From an uncultured Clostridia bacterium (GTDB lineage Bacteria; Bacillota; Clostridia; Oscillospirales; CAG-382): 5,932 nt of DNA. Made by a program: the position numbers and the translations under genes. Every line of letters starts with the position of its first letter. Position 1 is the first letter of the stretch. The notes beneath the pieces are model-generated. The model worked only from the letters and a program-made list of their open reading frames with translations. It did not search any database and was not told where the DNA came from. The stretch lies in the NCBI GenBank assembly GCA_905235695.1, contig CAJOMW010000077.1, positions 1-5,932 of the forward strand, written 5' to 3'. This document shows positions 1 to 5,234 of the stretch, piece after piece.

Positions 1-85
1 CAAAGTCTCAGTTGGGCTTTCGATGGGCTACATCAATGCAGCTGCTTTTGTGCCTCAACACGCCCTCAATGGGGCTATATATTTT

Positions 86-106
86 TTTGGTGTCGATAAC
101 ACCAAA
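86..106. repeat. Perfect inverted repeat, 8-bp arms
   Basis: TTTGGTGT (86-93) and ACACCAAA (99-106) are exact reverse complements around a 5-base loop CGATA. A T-run (82-88) precedes it on the + strand, so on the - strand the hairpin is followed by A residues, not a U-tract; it is therefore not a normal terminator on either strand. A second, longer-range pair, CAAAGTCT (1-8) and AGACTTTG (106-113), encloses it, so the whole 1-113 stretch could fold as a unit. Confidence 0.5.
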
Positions 107-135
107 GACTTTGCGTTTTTCAGCGGGGTGCTGCC

Positions 136-163
136 AATTATGAATTATGCATTCTGCATTTTG
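136..163. repeat. Four-unit heptanucleotide tandem repeat
   Basis: Bases 136-163 divide exactly into AATTATG, AATTATG, CATTCTG and CATTTTG, that is four copies of a degenerate 7-mer of the form (A/C)ATT(A/C/T)TG. The first two units are identical. A 7-base unit is not a multiple of three, so the array is unlikely to be under coding selection. It forms the right edge of the repeat-like segment 1-166. Confidence 0.7.
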
Positions 164-198
164 TAGTAACTTTCAACTTTTTTACGTGAAAGCAAACA

Positions 199-213
199 GC
201 GGCGCTTGCGCCG
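199..213. repeat. GC-rich hairpin, CGGCGC-TT-GCGCCG
   Basis: CGGCGC (200-205) and GCGCCG (208-213) form a perfect stem with a 2-base gap, effectively a C-TT-G tetraloop. The following bases are AAAAAAT, so it lacks a + strand U-tract. The left arm GCGGCGC (199-205) can alternatively pair with GCGCCGC at 238-244, giving mutually exclusive folds. It lies upstream of the predicted promoter, so it is probably not in the cvpA transcript. Nearly the same 14-mer recurs at 1838-1851. Confidence 0.5.
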
Positions 214-299
214 AAAAAATCACTCCCCGGCAGAGCTGCGCCGCACAATATTTTAAACAATTTATTAAAAATATTACACATCATGTAAAATCGACCTCA

Positions 300-326
300 T
301 TTGCTATGAAAAAAAGGTGATATAAT
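300..326 (+). promoter_or_regulatory. Putative extended -10 promoter for the cvpA block
   Basis: A perfect TATAAT (321-326) is preceded by TG at 318-319, giving the extended -10 form TGaTATAAT. The best -35-like hexamer, TTGCTA (301-306), is only 14 bases upstream, short of the usual 17, so recognition would rest mainly on the extended -10. The surroundings are strongly A/T-rich (245-290). Transcription would start near 332-334, leaving a leader of about 30 bases before the AGGAG at 357-361. Confidence 0.6.
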
Positions 327-365
327 ATAAAAGTGTTAATAGGCGTAAAATAGAGCAGGAGTGCC

Positions 366-446
366 ATGGCTGCGAGCACTTTACGGAAAAGCACTTGGTA
401 CGCAGGCAGCTATTTATTTAACAAAATCGGGAAAGGAACTCCATGA
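366..446 (+). CDS. Candidate 26-aa leader/small protein upstream of cvpA
   Basis: The ATG at 366 follows AGGAG (357-361) with a 4-base gap, the same gap as at the phosphatidyltransferase start. The frame runs 26 codons to TGA at 444-446, one base before the cvpA ATG at 448. The peptide begins MAASTLRKSTWY, is rich in Ser, Gly, Tyr and Lys, is net basic, and has no membrane segment or signal peptide. I do not recognise a family. The tight stop-start spacing suggests translational coupling to cvpA: ribosomes finishing this ORF could reinitiate there. The alternative is that cvpA starts at GTG 361 in another frame and this ORF is incidental; against that, the SD would then abut the GTG with no spacer. 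Function unknown. Confidence 0.4.
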   Translation: MAASTLRKSTWYAGSYLFNKIGKGTP

Positions 447-447
447 T

Positions 448-1161
448 ATGTGGTTTATACTTGACGTAATAATAGCGGCAATATTCATAGTATTTGCGAT
501 AATAGGCGCAAAAAGAGGACTTATAAAATCCGTATGCGGTGCGCTGATAACCATAGTTTCCATAATCATTGCGCTGAACTTCTATGCGCCGGTGGCGGAC
601 TTTTTCCGCAGCACGGTCGTATACAAGCAGCTCACCGACAACCTCAACGAAAAAATAACCGACTACGTACAAAACACTACGGACGAGGAGAGCGTTTCGG
701 AGCTGTTTTCGGATGCGCCAAGCGGAATATATACGCTGTTGCGAGGCTTTGGAAAAAGCCCCGAGGAAGTCAGCGAAATGATTGAGGAAATGATAAAAAG
801 CGGCGAGGAAAACGTGGCGCAGGAGATATCCGATTACATAGTCGCTCCGGCGGCGGAGGCTCTCTCGAATGCCCTTGCGGTGCTGGCGCTGTTCCTCGCA
901 AGCGTTATCGTGCTCAACCTCGCCTTGCTGCTTCTCGGTCTGATATTCAAGCTGCCCGTGCTCAGATTCGCAAACACGCTCGGCGGACTTATCATAGGAC
1001 TTATCATAGGGCTCATGTTCTCGCTCGTCTTCTGCACTGTTGCAAACATTGCGCTCCCCTACCTTTCGGGAGCAGGAATAAACCTCAGCGTCGAGGATGC
1101 GAAGAACGCCATTATATTCACAAAGCTGTCGGAAATAAATCCGCTTTCGTTCCTATATTGA
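448..1161 (+). CDS. CvpA family integral membrane protein
   Basis: This 237-aa protein has the CvpA/colicin V production layout. Hydrophobic segments lie at about residues 2-20, 26-45, 137-168 and 178-200; a soluble, acidic, helix-prone stretch (about 50-130) separates the two pairs. Family-like features are Asp6 in the first helix, GAKRG (20-24) between helices 1 and 2, YAPVADF near 46-52, and FANTLGGLIIGLIIG (174-188) leading into the last helix. Start choice: ATG 448 opens directly into the family N-terminus and has AAAGGA (432-437) 10 bases upstream. An in-frame GTG at 361 would add 29 residues with no CvpA character and no usable SD spacing. CvpA proteins are linked in other bacteria to colicin V secretion and envelope stress, but their biochemical role is unsettled. 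The phosphatidyltransferase gene follows after 51 bases, probably in one operon. Confidence 0.85.
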   Translation: MWFILDVIIAAIFIVFAIIGAKRGLIKSVCGALITIVSIIIALNFYAPVADFFRSTVVYKQLTDNLNEKITDYVQNTTDEESVSELFSDAPSGIYTLLRGFGKSPEEVSEMIEEMIKSGEENVAQEISDYIVAPAAEALSNALAVLALFLASVIVLNLALLLLGLIFKLPVLRFANTLGGLIIGLIIGLMFSLVFCTVANIALPYLSGAGINLSVEDAKNAIIFTKLSEINPLSFLY

Positions 1162-1176
1162 CATTTAATTAAAAAA

Positions 1177-1201
1177 GGCGGCGAACATTGACAATACCGC
1201 C
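1177..1201 (+). promoter_or_regulatory. Hairpin in front of the phosphatidyltransferase RBS
   Basis: GGCGG (1177-1181) can pair with CCGCC (1197-1201), with a weak inner ATT/AAT pairing (1187-1189 with 1193-1195). The 3' arm ends two bases before the GGAGG at 1204-1208, so folding could influence ribosome access. It is preceded by A-residues and no T-run follows, so it is not a terminator. Confidence 0.3.
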
Positions 1202-1212
1202 GCGGAGGAAGT

Positions 1213-1755
1213 ATGAAACTAAAGTATGTGCCAAACACCCTATCTGTAATAAGACTTTTAGTTGTACCGCTGTTTGTCTGGCTGTTTCTGTCGGGCAACA
1301 TAATCGTGGCTATAATATTATTTGTCTTCGGCGGTGCGACCGATGTCATTGACGGCTACATAGCGCGGAAGTTCAACTGCTCTTCCGCCCTCGGAAAAAT
1401 ACTCGATCCCCTCGCCGATAAAGCGCTTCAGCTCTCGGCGTTCGTGTGCTTGTATATACGCGATTACATACCGCTTTGGATGGTCATAGCGTACGTTGCA
1501 AAGGAGCTCTCAACAGTCATTGGTGCGCTGATAATTTTCAAGAAATCGAAGTTTGTCGTAAAATCCAACTACTTCGGTAAGTTAGCGACGGTAATAGTCT
1601 TTGCCGCAGTTTTCGTGATCGCCCTGTTCAAAGATTCAATAGGTTCGGTTGGAGTAACGGTAATATGCGTACTCGTTGCGCTGTATTTCGTGTTCTCGAT
1701 ATCAATGTACTTCAAGCAGGATCTCATCAAGGTGCTGAAAAACAAAAATCAGTAA
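1213..1755 (+). CDS. CDP-alcohol phosphatidyltransferase, PgsA/Cls-like
   Basis: A 180-aa polytopic membrane enzyme that should move a phosphatidyl group from CDP-diacylglycerol to an alcohol. The complete family signature is present: D44-x2-D47-G48-x2-A51-R52-x8-G61-x3-D65-x3-D69, the metal and CDP-binding aspartates. The N-terminus (VPNTLSVIRLLVVPLFVWLF) matches the P-N-x-L-[TS]-x2-R start of PgsA-type enzymes, and hydrophobic helices fill the rest. Length is normal. The likely product is phosphatidylglycerophosphate. However, after the fourth helix, where PgsA usually has R-E-x2-V/I-x3-R, this protein has AKELSTVIGALIIFKK, followed by SNYFGKLATV, so a cardiolipin-synthase-type or other acceptor is possible. 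GGAGG (1204-1208) precedes the ATG by 4 bases. The stop codon lies inside a perfect hairpin (1740-1767). Confidence 0.85.
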   Translation: MKLKYVPNTLSVIRLLVVPLFVWLFLSGNIIVAIILFVFGGATDVIDGYIARKFNCSSALGKILDPLADKALQLSAFVCLYIRDYIPLWMVIAYVAKELSTVIGALIIFKKSKFVVKSNYFGKLATVIVFAAVFVIALFKDSIGSVGVTVICVLVALYFVFSISMYFKQDLIKVLKNKNQ

Positions 1756-1767
1756 AGATTTTTGTTT
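1740..1767 (+). repeat. 11-bp perfect inverted repeat over the phosphatidyltransferase stop
   Basis: AAACAAAAATC (1740-1750) and GATTTTTGTTT (1757-1767) pair perfectly around AGTAAA, which contains the TAA stop (1753-1755). The stem is mostly A:T and its T-run lies inside the 3' arm, so on its own it would be a weak terminator. A role in mRNA 3' end formation or protection is possible. Confidence 0.55.
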
Positions 1768-1779
1768 AGTTTGACTGAT

Positions 1780-1817
1780 TGGCAAAAGCGCGGCTTTTGG
1801 CACTCTTTAGTTGTTTT
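1780..1817 (+). terminator. Possible rho-independent terminator
   Basis: CAAAAGC (1783-1789) pairs with GCTTTTG (1793-1799) around a GCG loop. The stem extends by two more pairs (1780-1781 with 1801-1802) across one G-G mismatch. Downstream is T-rich but interrupted (CTCTTTAGTTGTTTT, 1803-1817). With the A/T-rich hairpin just upstream it could end the cvpA transcript. The tail is poor, so readthrough into the Clp gene is plausible. Confidence 0.35.
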
Positions 1818-1826
1818 ACTGCTAAT
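1797..1826 (+). promoter_or_regulatory. Degenerate CIRCE-like repeat with possible promoter
   Basis: TTGGCACTC (1797-1805) matches the left CIRCE arm TTAGCACTC at 8 of 9 bases, and TACTGCTAA (1817-1825) matches the right arm GAGTGCTAA at 7 of 9. The spacer is 11 bases rather than the canonical 9. The arms also contain a plausible sigma-A pair, TTGGCA (1797-1802) and GCTAAT (1821-1826), 18 bases apart. This would place an HrcA-type operator on a Clp promoter, which makes biological sense, but both the spacing and the arm symmetry are imperfect. Confidence 0.25.
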
Positions 1827-1836
1827 GAGAATTAAA

Positions 1837-1858
1837 GGCGGCGCTTTCGCCAGCCGCC
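1837..1858 (+). promoter_or_regulatory. 5'-UTR hairpin before the Clp gene
   Basis: GGCGGC (1837-1842) and GCCGCC (1853-1858) form a perfect 6-bp GC stem with a 10-base loop; an alternative inner GCG-CTTT-CGC helix also exists. It lies 16 bases upstream of the AAAGGA at 1875-1880. No T-run follows, so it is not a terminator. Like the hairpin at 1177-1201 it directly follows an AATTAAA tract, suggesting a recurring leader element. Confidence 0.35.
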
Positions 1859-1886
1859 CGGTAATAAACCCCGGAAAGGAAAATAT

Positions 1887-4232
1887 ATGCCTACACTCTG
1901 TACAAAATGTAAAACCCGCCCCGCCGTGATCTTCCTCCAGAAGCTCGACGGATCAAATAACAGCGTTTCCAGCGAGGGATATTGCCTCAGCTGCGCAAGA
2001 CAGCTCGGCATAAAGCCCGTCACGGATATGCTCGATAAAATGGGAATAGACGACGAACAGCTCGAAGAAGTGGGGGACGAGATCGCCTCCATGATGGAGT
2101 CCTCGGGACTGTTTCCCGGAGATGAAAACGACGGCGACATCGACGACGACAGCGACGAAATCGAAAACGACGAAACACGTGCTCCTTCCGTCAGCCTCGG
2201 CTCTATCTTCGGAAGCTTTCCCGGAATCGGAAGGAAAAATTCGAGCGAAAACACCAATAAAGGCGATTCCAAAAAGAAAGCGTCGTCAAAAGGACGCAAA
2301 AATCTCGATATGTTCACCCTCAATCTCACCGAAAAGGCGAAGAGGGGCGAGCTCGACCGCGTCATCGGACGCGACAGGGAGCTTGAGAGAACGCTCCAGA
2401 TACTCACACGCCGCCAGAAGAACAACCCCTGCCTCATAGGCGAGCCGGGCGTCGGAAAGACGGCAATAGCCGAGGCGCTCGCCCAGAGAATAGCGGACGG
2501 AAACGTGCCGCTCAAGCTCAGAGGATGCGAGGTCTGCCTTCTCGATATGACCGCAATGGTGGCAGGAACACAGTTCCGAGGTCAGTTTGAAAACCGCATG
2601 AAGGGACTTATCGAGGAAGTAAAAAAGCTCGGAAACATCATACTCGTAATAGACGAGGTTCATAATATAGTCGCCGCCGGCGACGCTGAAGGCGGCATGA
2701 ACGCGGCAAATATCCTCAAGCCTGCCCTCTCGCGCGGCGAGATACACGTCATAGGCGCAACCACTCTCGCCGAGTACCGCAAGTATATAGAAAAGGACTC
2801 CGCACTCGAGCGCCGCTTCCAGCCGATAGTCATTGCCGAGCCGTCGGTAGCGGATACCGTCGAAATATTGAAGGGCATAAAGGGCTACTACGCCTCCTTT
2901 CACGGCATAAATATACCCGATGAAACGATAGAAAAGACCGTCACGCTCTCGGAGCGTTATATAACCGACAGATTTCTCCCCGACAAGGCGATAGACCTGC
3001 TCGACGAAGCGGCCTCATACCTCGCCCTGCACGATCCTGCCGTCACAGAGGCGGAAAAGGCGAAAAAGCTGCTCGACGAAGCGGCTCTCGAGCTGTCAAA
3101 GCTCGAGGGCACCGTCCCAAACGAGGACAACGCCGAGGAAACCGCTGAGTATTACGAAAAGCTCGCCGAGGCAAAGATGAAAAAGGCAAAGTGCGAGGAA
3201 TTGTTCAATGAGTGCGAGGAAAAGCGAAAGAGCGTTGTGCTCTCCACCGAACACCTCGCAAAGGTAATCGAGATATGGACGGGCATACCGGCAAGCACCA
3301 TAAACGAAAACGAGTTTGAGAGAATAGATAAGCTGTCCGAGCGCCTGAAGGCGAGAATAATCGGTCAGGACAAGGCGGTGGACGCCGTCGCAAGGGCCAT
3401 AAAGCGCCAAAGGGCAGGCATTGCCGCAAAATTAAAGCCTGTATCCTTCATCTTTGCAGGTCCTACGGGCGTCGGCAAGACAGAGCTTGTAAAGACGCTT
3501 GCATCGGATCTGTTCGACTCGCCCGAATCGCTTATCCGCCTCGATATGTCAGAGTTTATGGAAAAGCACTCGGTATCGAGAATCGTGGGAGCGCCTCCCG
3601 GATACGTCGGGTACGACGAGGCAGGTCAGCTCACCGAAAAAATAAGGCGCAGACCGTATTCCGTCGTCCTCTTTGACGAGATAGAAAAAGCTCATCCGGA
3701 CGTGCTGAACGTCCTGCTTCAGATACTCGACGACGGAAGGATAACCGACGCACACGGCAAGGAAGTCAACTTCTGCAACACCATAATCGTTATGACGACG
3801 AACGCCGGCTCCGTCGGAACCTCGTCAACGCCCGGCTTCTCCAAGACCGCCGACTATGTCGACGACGAAAAGACGCAGAAGGCGCTGGCATCCTTCCTCC
3901 GCCCGGAATTTATAAACAGAGTCGACGAGATAATCACGTTTAACCACCTGTCTAAGGAAAACTTTGTGGAGATAGCGAAGATAATGGTAAAGGAGCTCGC
4001 CGACGCTCTCGCCGAAAAGAACGTCGAGATAACCTGCGAGGAAGGCGTGTACGAGCTTCTCGCCGAAAAGTCCTACTCGCTGAAATACGGCGCGAGAAAC
4101 CTCCGCCGCCTGATACAGACAGAGATAGAGGACAAGGCCGCAGAGCTTATAATATCGAGCTACGACTCAAAGATAAGCGGAATTGCCGTATATGCAAATG
4201 ACGGCAATATCGAGGTCGTCATAAGAAAATAG
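1887..4232 (+). CDS. Clp/Hsp100 AAA+ unfoldase, ClpE-like with N-terminal zinc finger
   Basis: This 781-aa cytoplasmic ATPase should unfold proteins and feed them to ClpP. Order: a zinc-ribbon-like segment (C5-x2-C8 ... C33-x2-C36) as in ClpE, with no Clp_N repeats; an acidic, Ser-rich linker (about 75-138); first AAA+ module with Walker A GEPGVGKT (185-192), Walker B IILVIDE (251-257) and ERR (308-310) arginine finger; a short charged coiled-coil middle domain (about 385-450); second AAA+ module with Walker A GPTGVGKT (525-532), Walker B VVLFDE (593-598), pore loop GYVGY (572-576), INR finger (676-678) and GAR sensor 2 (735-737). All catalytic motifs are intact. The ClpP-docking loop appears to carry PGF (649-651), not the usual [LIV]GF. 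B. subtilis ClpE is about 700 aa; the linker accounts for most of the extra length. AAAGGA (1875-1880) precedes the ATG by 6 bases. ClpC is the alternative label, but the N-terminus argues for ClpE type. Confidence 0.92.
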   Translation: MPTLCTKCKTRPAVIFLQKLDGSNNSVSSEGYCLSCARQLGIKPVTDMLDKMGIDDEQLEEVGDEIASMMESSGLFPGDENDGDIDDDSDEIENDETRAPSVSLGSIFGSFPGIGRKNSSENTNKGDSKKKASSKGRKNLDMFTLNLTEKAKRGELDRVIGRDRELERTLQILTRRQKNNPCLIGEPGVGKTAIAEALAQRIADGNVPLKLRGCEVCLLDMTAMVAGTQFRGQFENRMKGLIEEVKKLGNIILVIDEVHNIVAAGDAEGGMNAANILKPALSRGEIHVIGATTLAEYRKYIEKDSALERRFQPIVIAEPSVADTVEILKGIKGYYASFHGINIPDETIEKTVTLSERYITDRFLPDKAIDLLDEAASYLALHDPAVTEAEKAKKLLDEAALELSKLEGTVPNEDNAEETAEYYEKLAEAKMKKAKCEELFNECEEKRKSVVLSTEHLAKVIEIWTGIPASTINENEFERIDKLSERLKARIIGQDKAVDAVARAIKRQRAGIAAKLKPVSFIFAGPTGVGKTELVKTLASDLFDSPESLIRLDMSEFMEKHSVSRIVGAPPGYVGYDEAGQLTEKIRRRPYSVVLFDEIEKAHPDVLNVLLQILDDGRITDAHGKEVNFCNTIIVMTTNAGSVGTSSTPGFSKTADYVDDEKTQKALASFLRPEFINRVDEIITFNHLSKENFVEIAKIMVKELADALAEKNVEITCEEGVYELLAEKSYSLKYGARNLRRLIQTEIEDKAAELIISSYDSKISGIAVYANDGNIEVVIRK

Positions 4233-4293
4233 CGTGTTTTAGCTGATTAACGCAACTTATTAGGCAAAATTTTTTAAAAAAGGAGATATAAAA

Positions 4294-5145
4294 ATGAGCA
4301 AAGACATGACGCTGCTCGTAATGGCAGCAGGAATGGGAAGCCGCTTCGGCGGACTTAAGCAGATAGAGCCCGTAGGCCCTCACGGAGAGGTAATTCTCGA
4401 GTTCTCGGTTTACGACGCACTTGAGGCAGGCTTCAACAAGGCAGTCTTCGTAATAAAGAAGGCAATCGAAAAGGATTTCCGCGAAGTCATAGGCAAGAGG
4501 ATCGAAAAGATGATAGACGTTGAGTACGCCTTTCAGGAGCTCGACGACATACCCGCTCCCTTTACCGTACCGGCAGACCGCGTAAAGCCCTGGGGAACCG
4601 GTCAGGCTGTCCTCTCGGCTAAGAAATTTATCAATAACCCGTTCGCAGTAATAAACGCCGACGACTTCTACGGAAAAGGCGGCTATAAGGAGTTAAAGAA
4701 GCATTTCGATGAAAGCAATGAGATGTGCATGGTCGGCTACAAGCTCCACAACACGCTCTCAAAGAACGGCACGGTCGCACGCGGTATATGCGAGATCGAG
4801 AACGGCTACCTCACGAGCGTAACCGAGCACACCTCCATTCCGTTCGACAACGAGTTTCCGAAGGATACGATAGTTTCCATGAATATGTTCGGCTTTGTTC
4901 CGAAGCTCTTCGACGAGCTTGAGAGCGGACTCGTAAAGTTCCTCGAGGAAGAGGGCAAAGAGCTGAAGAGCGAGTACCTCCTCCCGAGAGTTGTCGACAA
5001 GATGATAAAGGAAGACGGCGAGAGGGTAAAAGTACTCTACACCGACGACAAGTGGTACGGAGTTACCTATAAGGAAGACAAGCAGGGCGTTGTCGACGCA
5101 ATAGGCGCACTCTGCAAGCAGGGACTTTACGACAAGTTCAACTGA
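4294..5145 (+). CDS. Sugar-phosphate-type nucleotidyltransferase family protein
   Basis: A 283-aa soluble enzyme of the NTP-transferase (GT-A-like Rossmann) superfamily, expected to join an NTP to a phosphorylated sugar or similar compound and release pyrophosphate. Evidence: the N-terminal nucleotide-binding signature LLVMAAGMGSRFGGLKQ (7-23) with R17 and K22; PWGTGQAV (99-106), the usual base-contacting segment; INADDFYG (120-127) with the metal-binding Asp pair; SMNMFGF (195-201) and DKWYGVTYKED (252-262), typical of this clostridial subgroup. The length suits a stand-alone catalytic domain with no hexapeptide-repeat acyltransferase tail. The substrate cannot be assigned: glucose-1-phosphate and phosphocholine-type headgroups both fit the superfamily. 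AAGGAG (4280-4285) lies 8 bases before the ATG. The gene follows the Clp gene after 61 bases with no clear terminator, so some co-transcription is possible. Confidence 0.85.
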   Translation: MSKDMTLLVMAAGMGSRFGGLKQIEPVGPHGEVILEFSVYDALEAGFNKAVFVIKKAIEKDFREVIGKRIEKMIDVEYAFQELDDIPAPFTVPADRVKPWGTGQAVLSAKKFINNPFAVINADDFYGKGGYKELKKHFDESNEMCMVGYKLHNTLSKNGTVARGICEIENGYLTSVTEHTSIPFDNEFPKDTIVSMNMFGFVPKLFDELESGLVKFLEEEGKELKSEYLLPRVVDKMIKEDGERVKVLYTDDKWYGVTYKEDKQGVVDAIGALCKQGLYDKFN

Positions 5146-5184
5146 TTCTTCGTTATTGACTCACATCCATATTTTAACCACATA

Positions 5185-5230
5185 AAAAACCCGGGCAGCT
5201 CCATCGGTTGGTTCTGTCCGGATTTTATTT
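5185..5230. terminator. Bidirectional rho-independent terminator
   Basis: CCGGGCAG (5191-5198) pairs with CTGTCCGG (5214-5221), with one G-U pair on the + strand transcript; an inner CCA/TGG helix (5201-5203 with 5209-5211) closes a TCGGT loop. On the + strand the stem is followed by ATTTTATTT (5222-5230); on the - strand the mirror side gives GTTTTTTATG. It therefore suits both the nucleotidyltransferase and the convergent peptidase gene, whose stop is only 14 bases from the stem. Confidence 0.8.
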
Positions 5231-5234
5231 GCGA

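Larger units (their letters stand above)
1..166. other. Repeat-like intergenic segment, open on both strands
   Basis: No recognisable gene. On the + strand a frame entering from the left edge stays open for 54 codons from base 2 to TAG at 164-166; it reads like GYINAAAFVPQHALNGA in part. On the - strand an overlapping frame is open from about 169 down to TGA at 8-10 and reads like KVFGVIDTKKIYSPIEG in part. Neither has a ribosome binding site and a good start inside the window. Two overlapping open frames together with inverted and tandem repeats suggest a dispersed intergenic repeat rather than a protein gene, but the + frame could also be the 3' end of a gene or a degraded one from the left. 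Inference only. Confidence 0.35.

Noticed and set aside
199..220. Hairpin 199-213 as a rho-independent terminator
   Set aside because: No U-tract follows on either strand; the + side is followed by A residues.
361..447. GTG at 361 as the start of cvpA
   Set aside because: It adds 29 residues unlike CvpA N-termini and the AGGAG directly abuts it with no spacer; ATG 448 has AAAGGA upstream and begins with the family's first membrane helix.
1771..1800. TTGACT at 1771-1776 as a -35 box for the Clp gene
   Set aside because: Nothing resembling a -10 hexamer lies 16-18 bases downstream; that position is occupied by the CTTTTGG hairpin arm.
1832..2515. 227-codon - strand frame opposite the Clp gene start
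   Set aside because: Ser/Leu/Pro-rich antisense of GA-rich Clp codons, with no family motifs; it overlaps the certain zinc-finger and Walker A coding sequence.
2286..2903. 205-codon - strand frame inside the Clp gene
   Set aside because: Antisense shadow of the first AAA+ module, whose + strand translation has all conserved motifs.
4233..4293. Terminator between the Clp and nucleotidyltransferase genes
   Set aside because: TTTTTTAAAAAA at 4270-4281 is palindromic, but there is no GC-containing stem followed by a U-tract.
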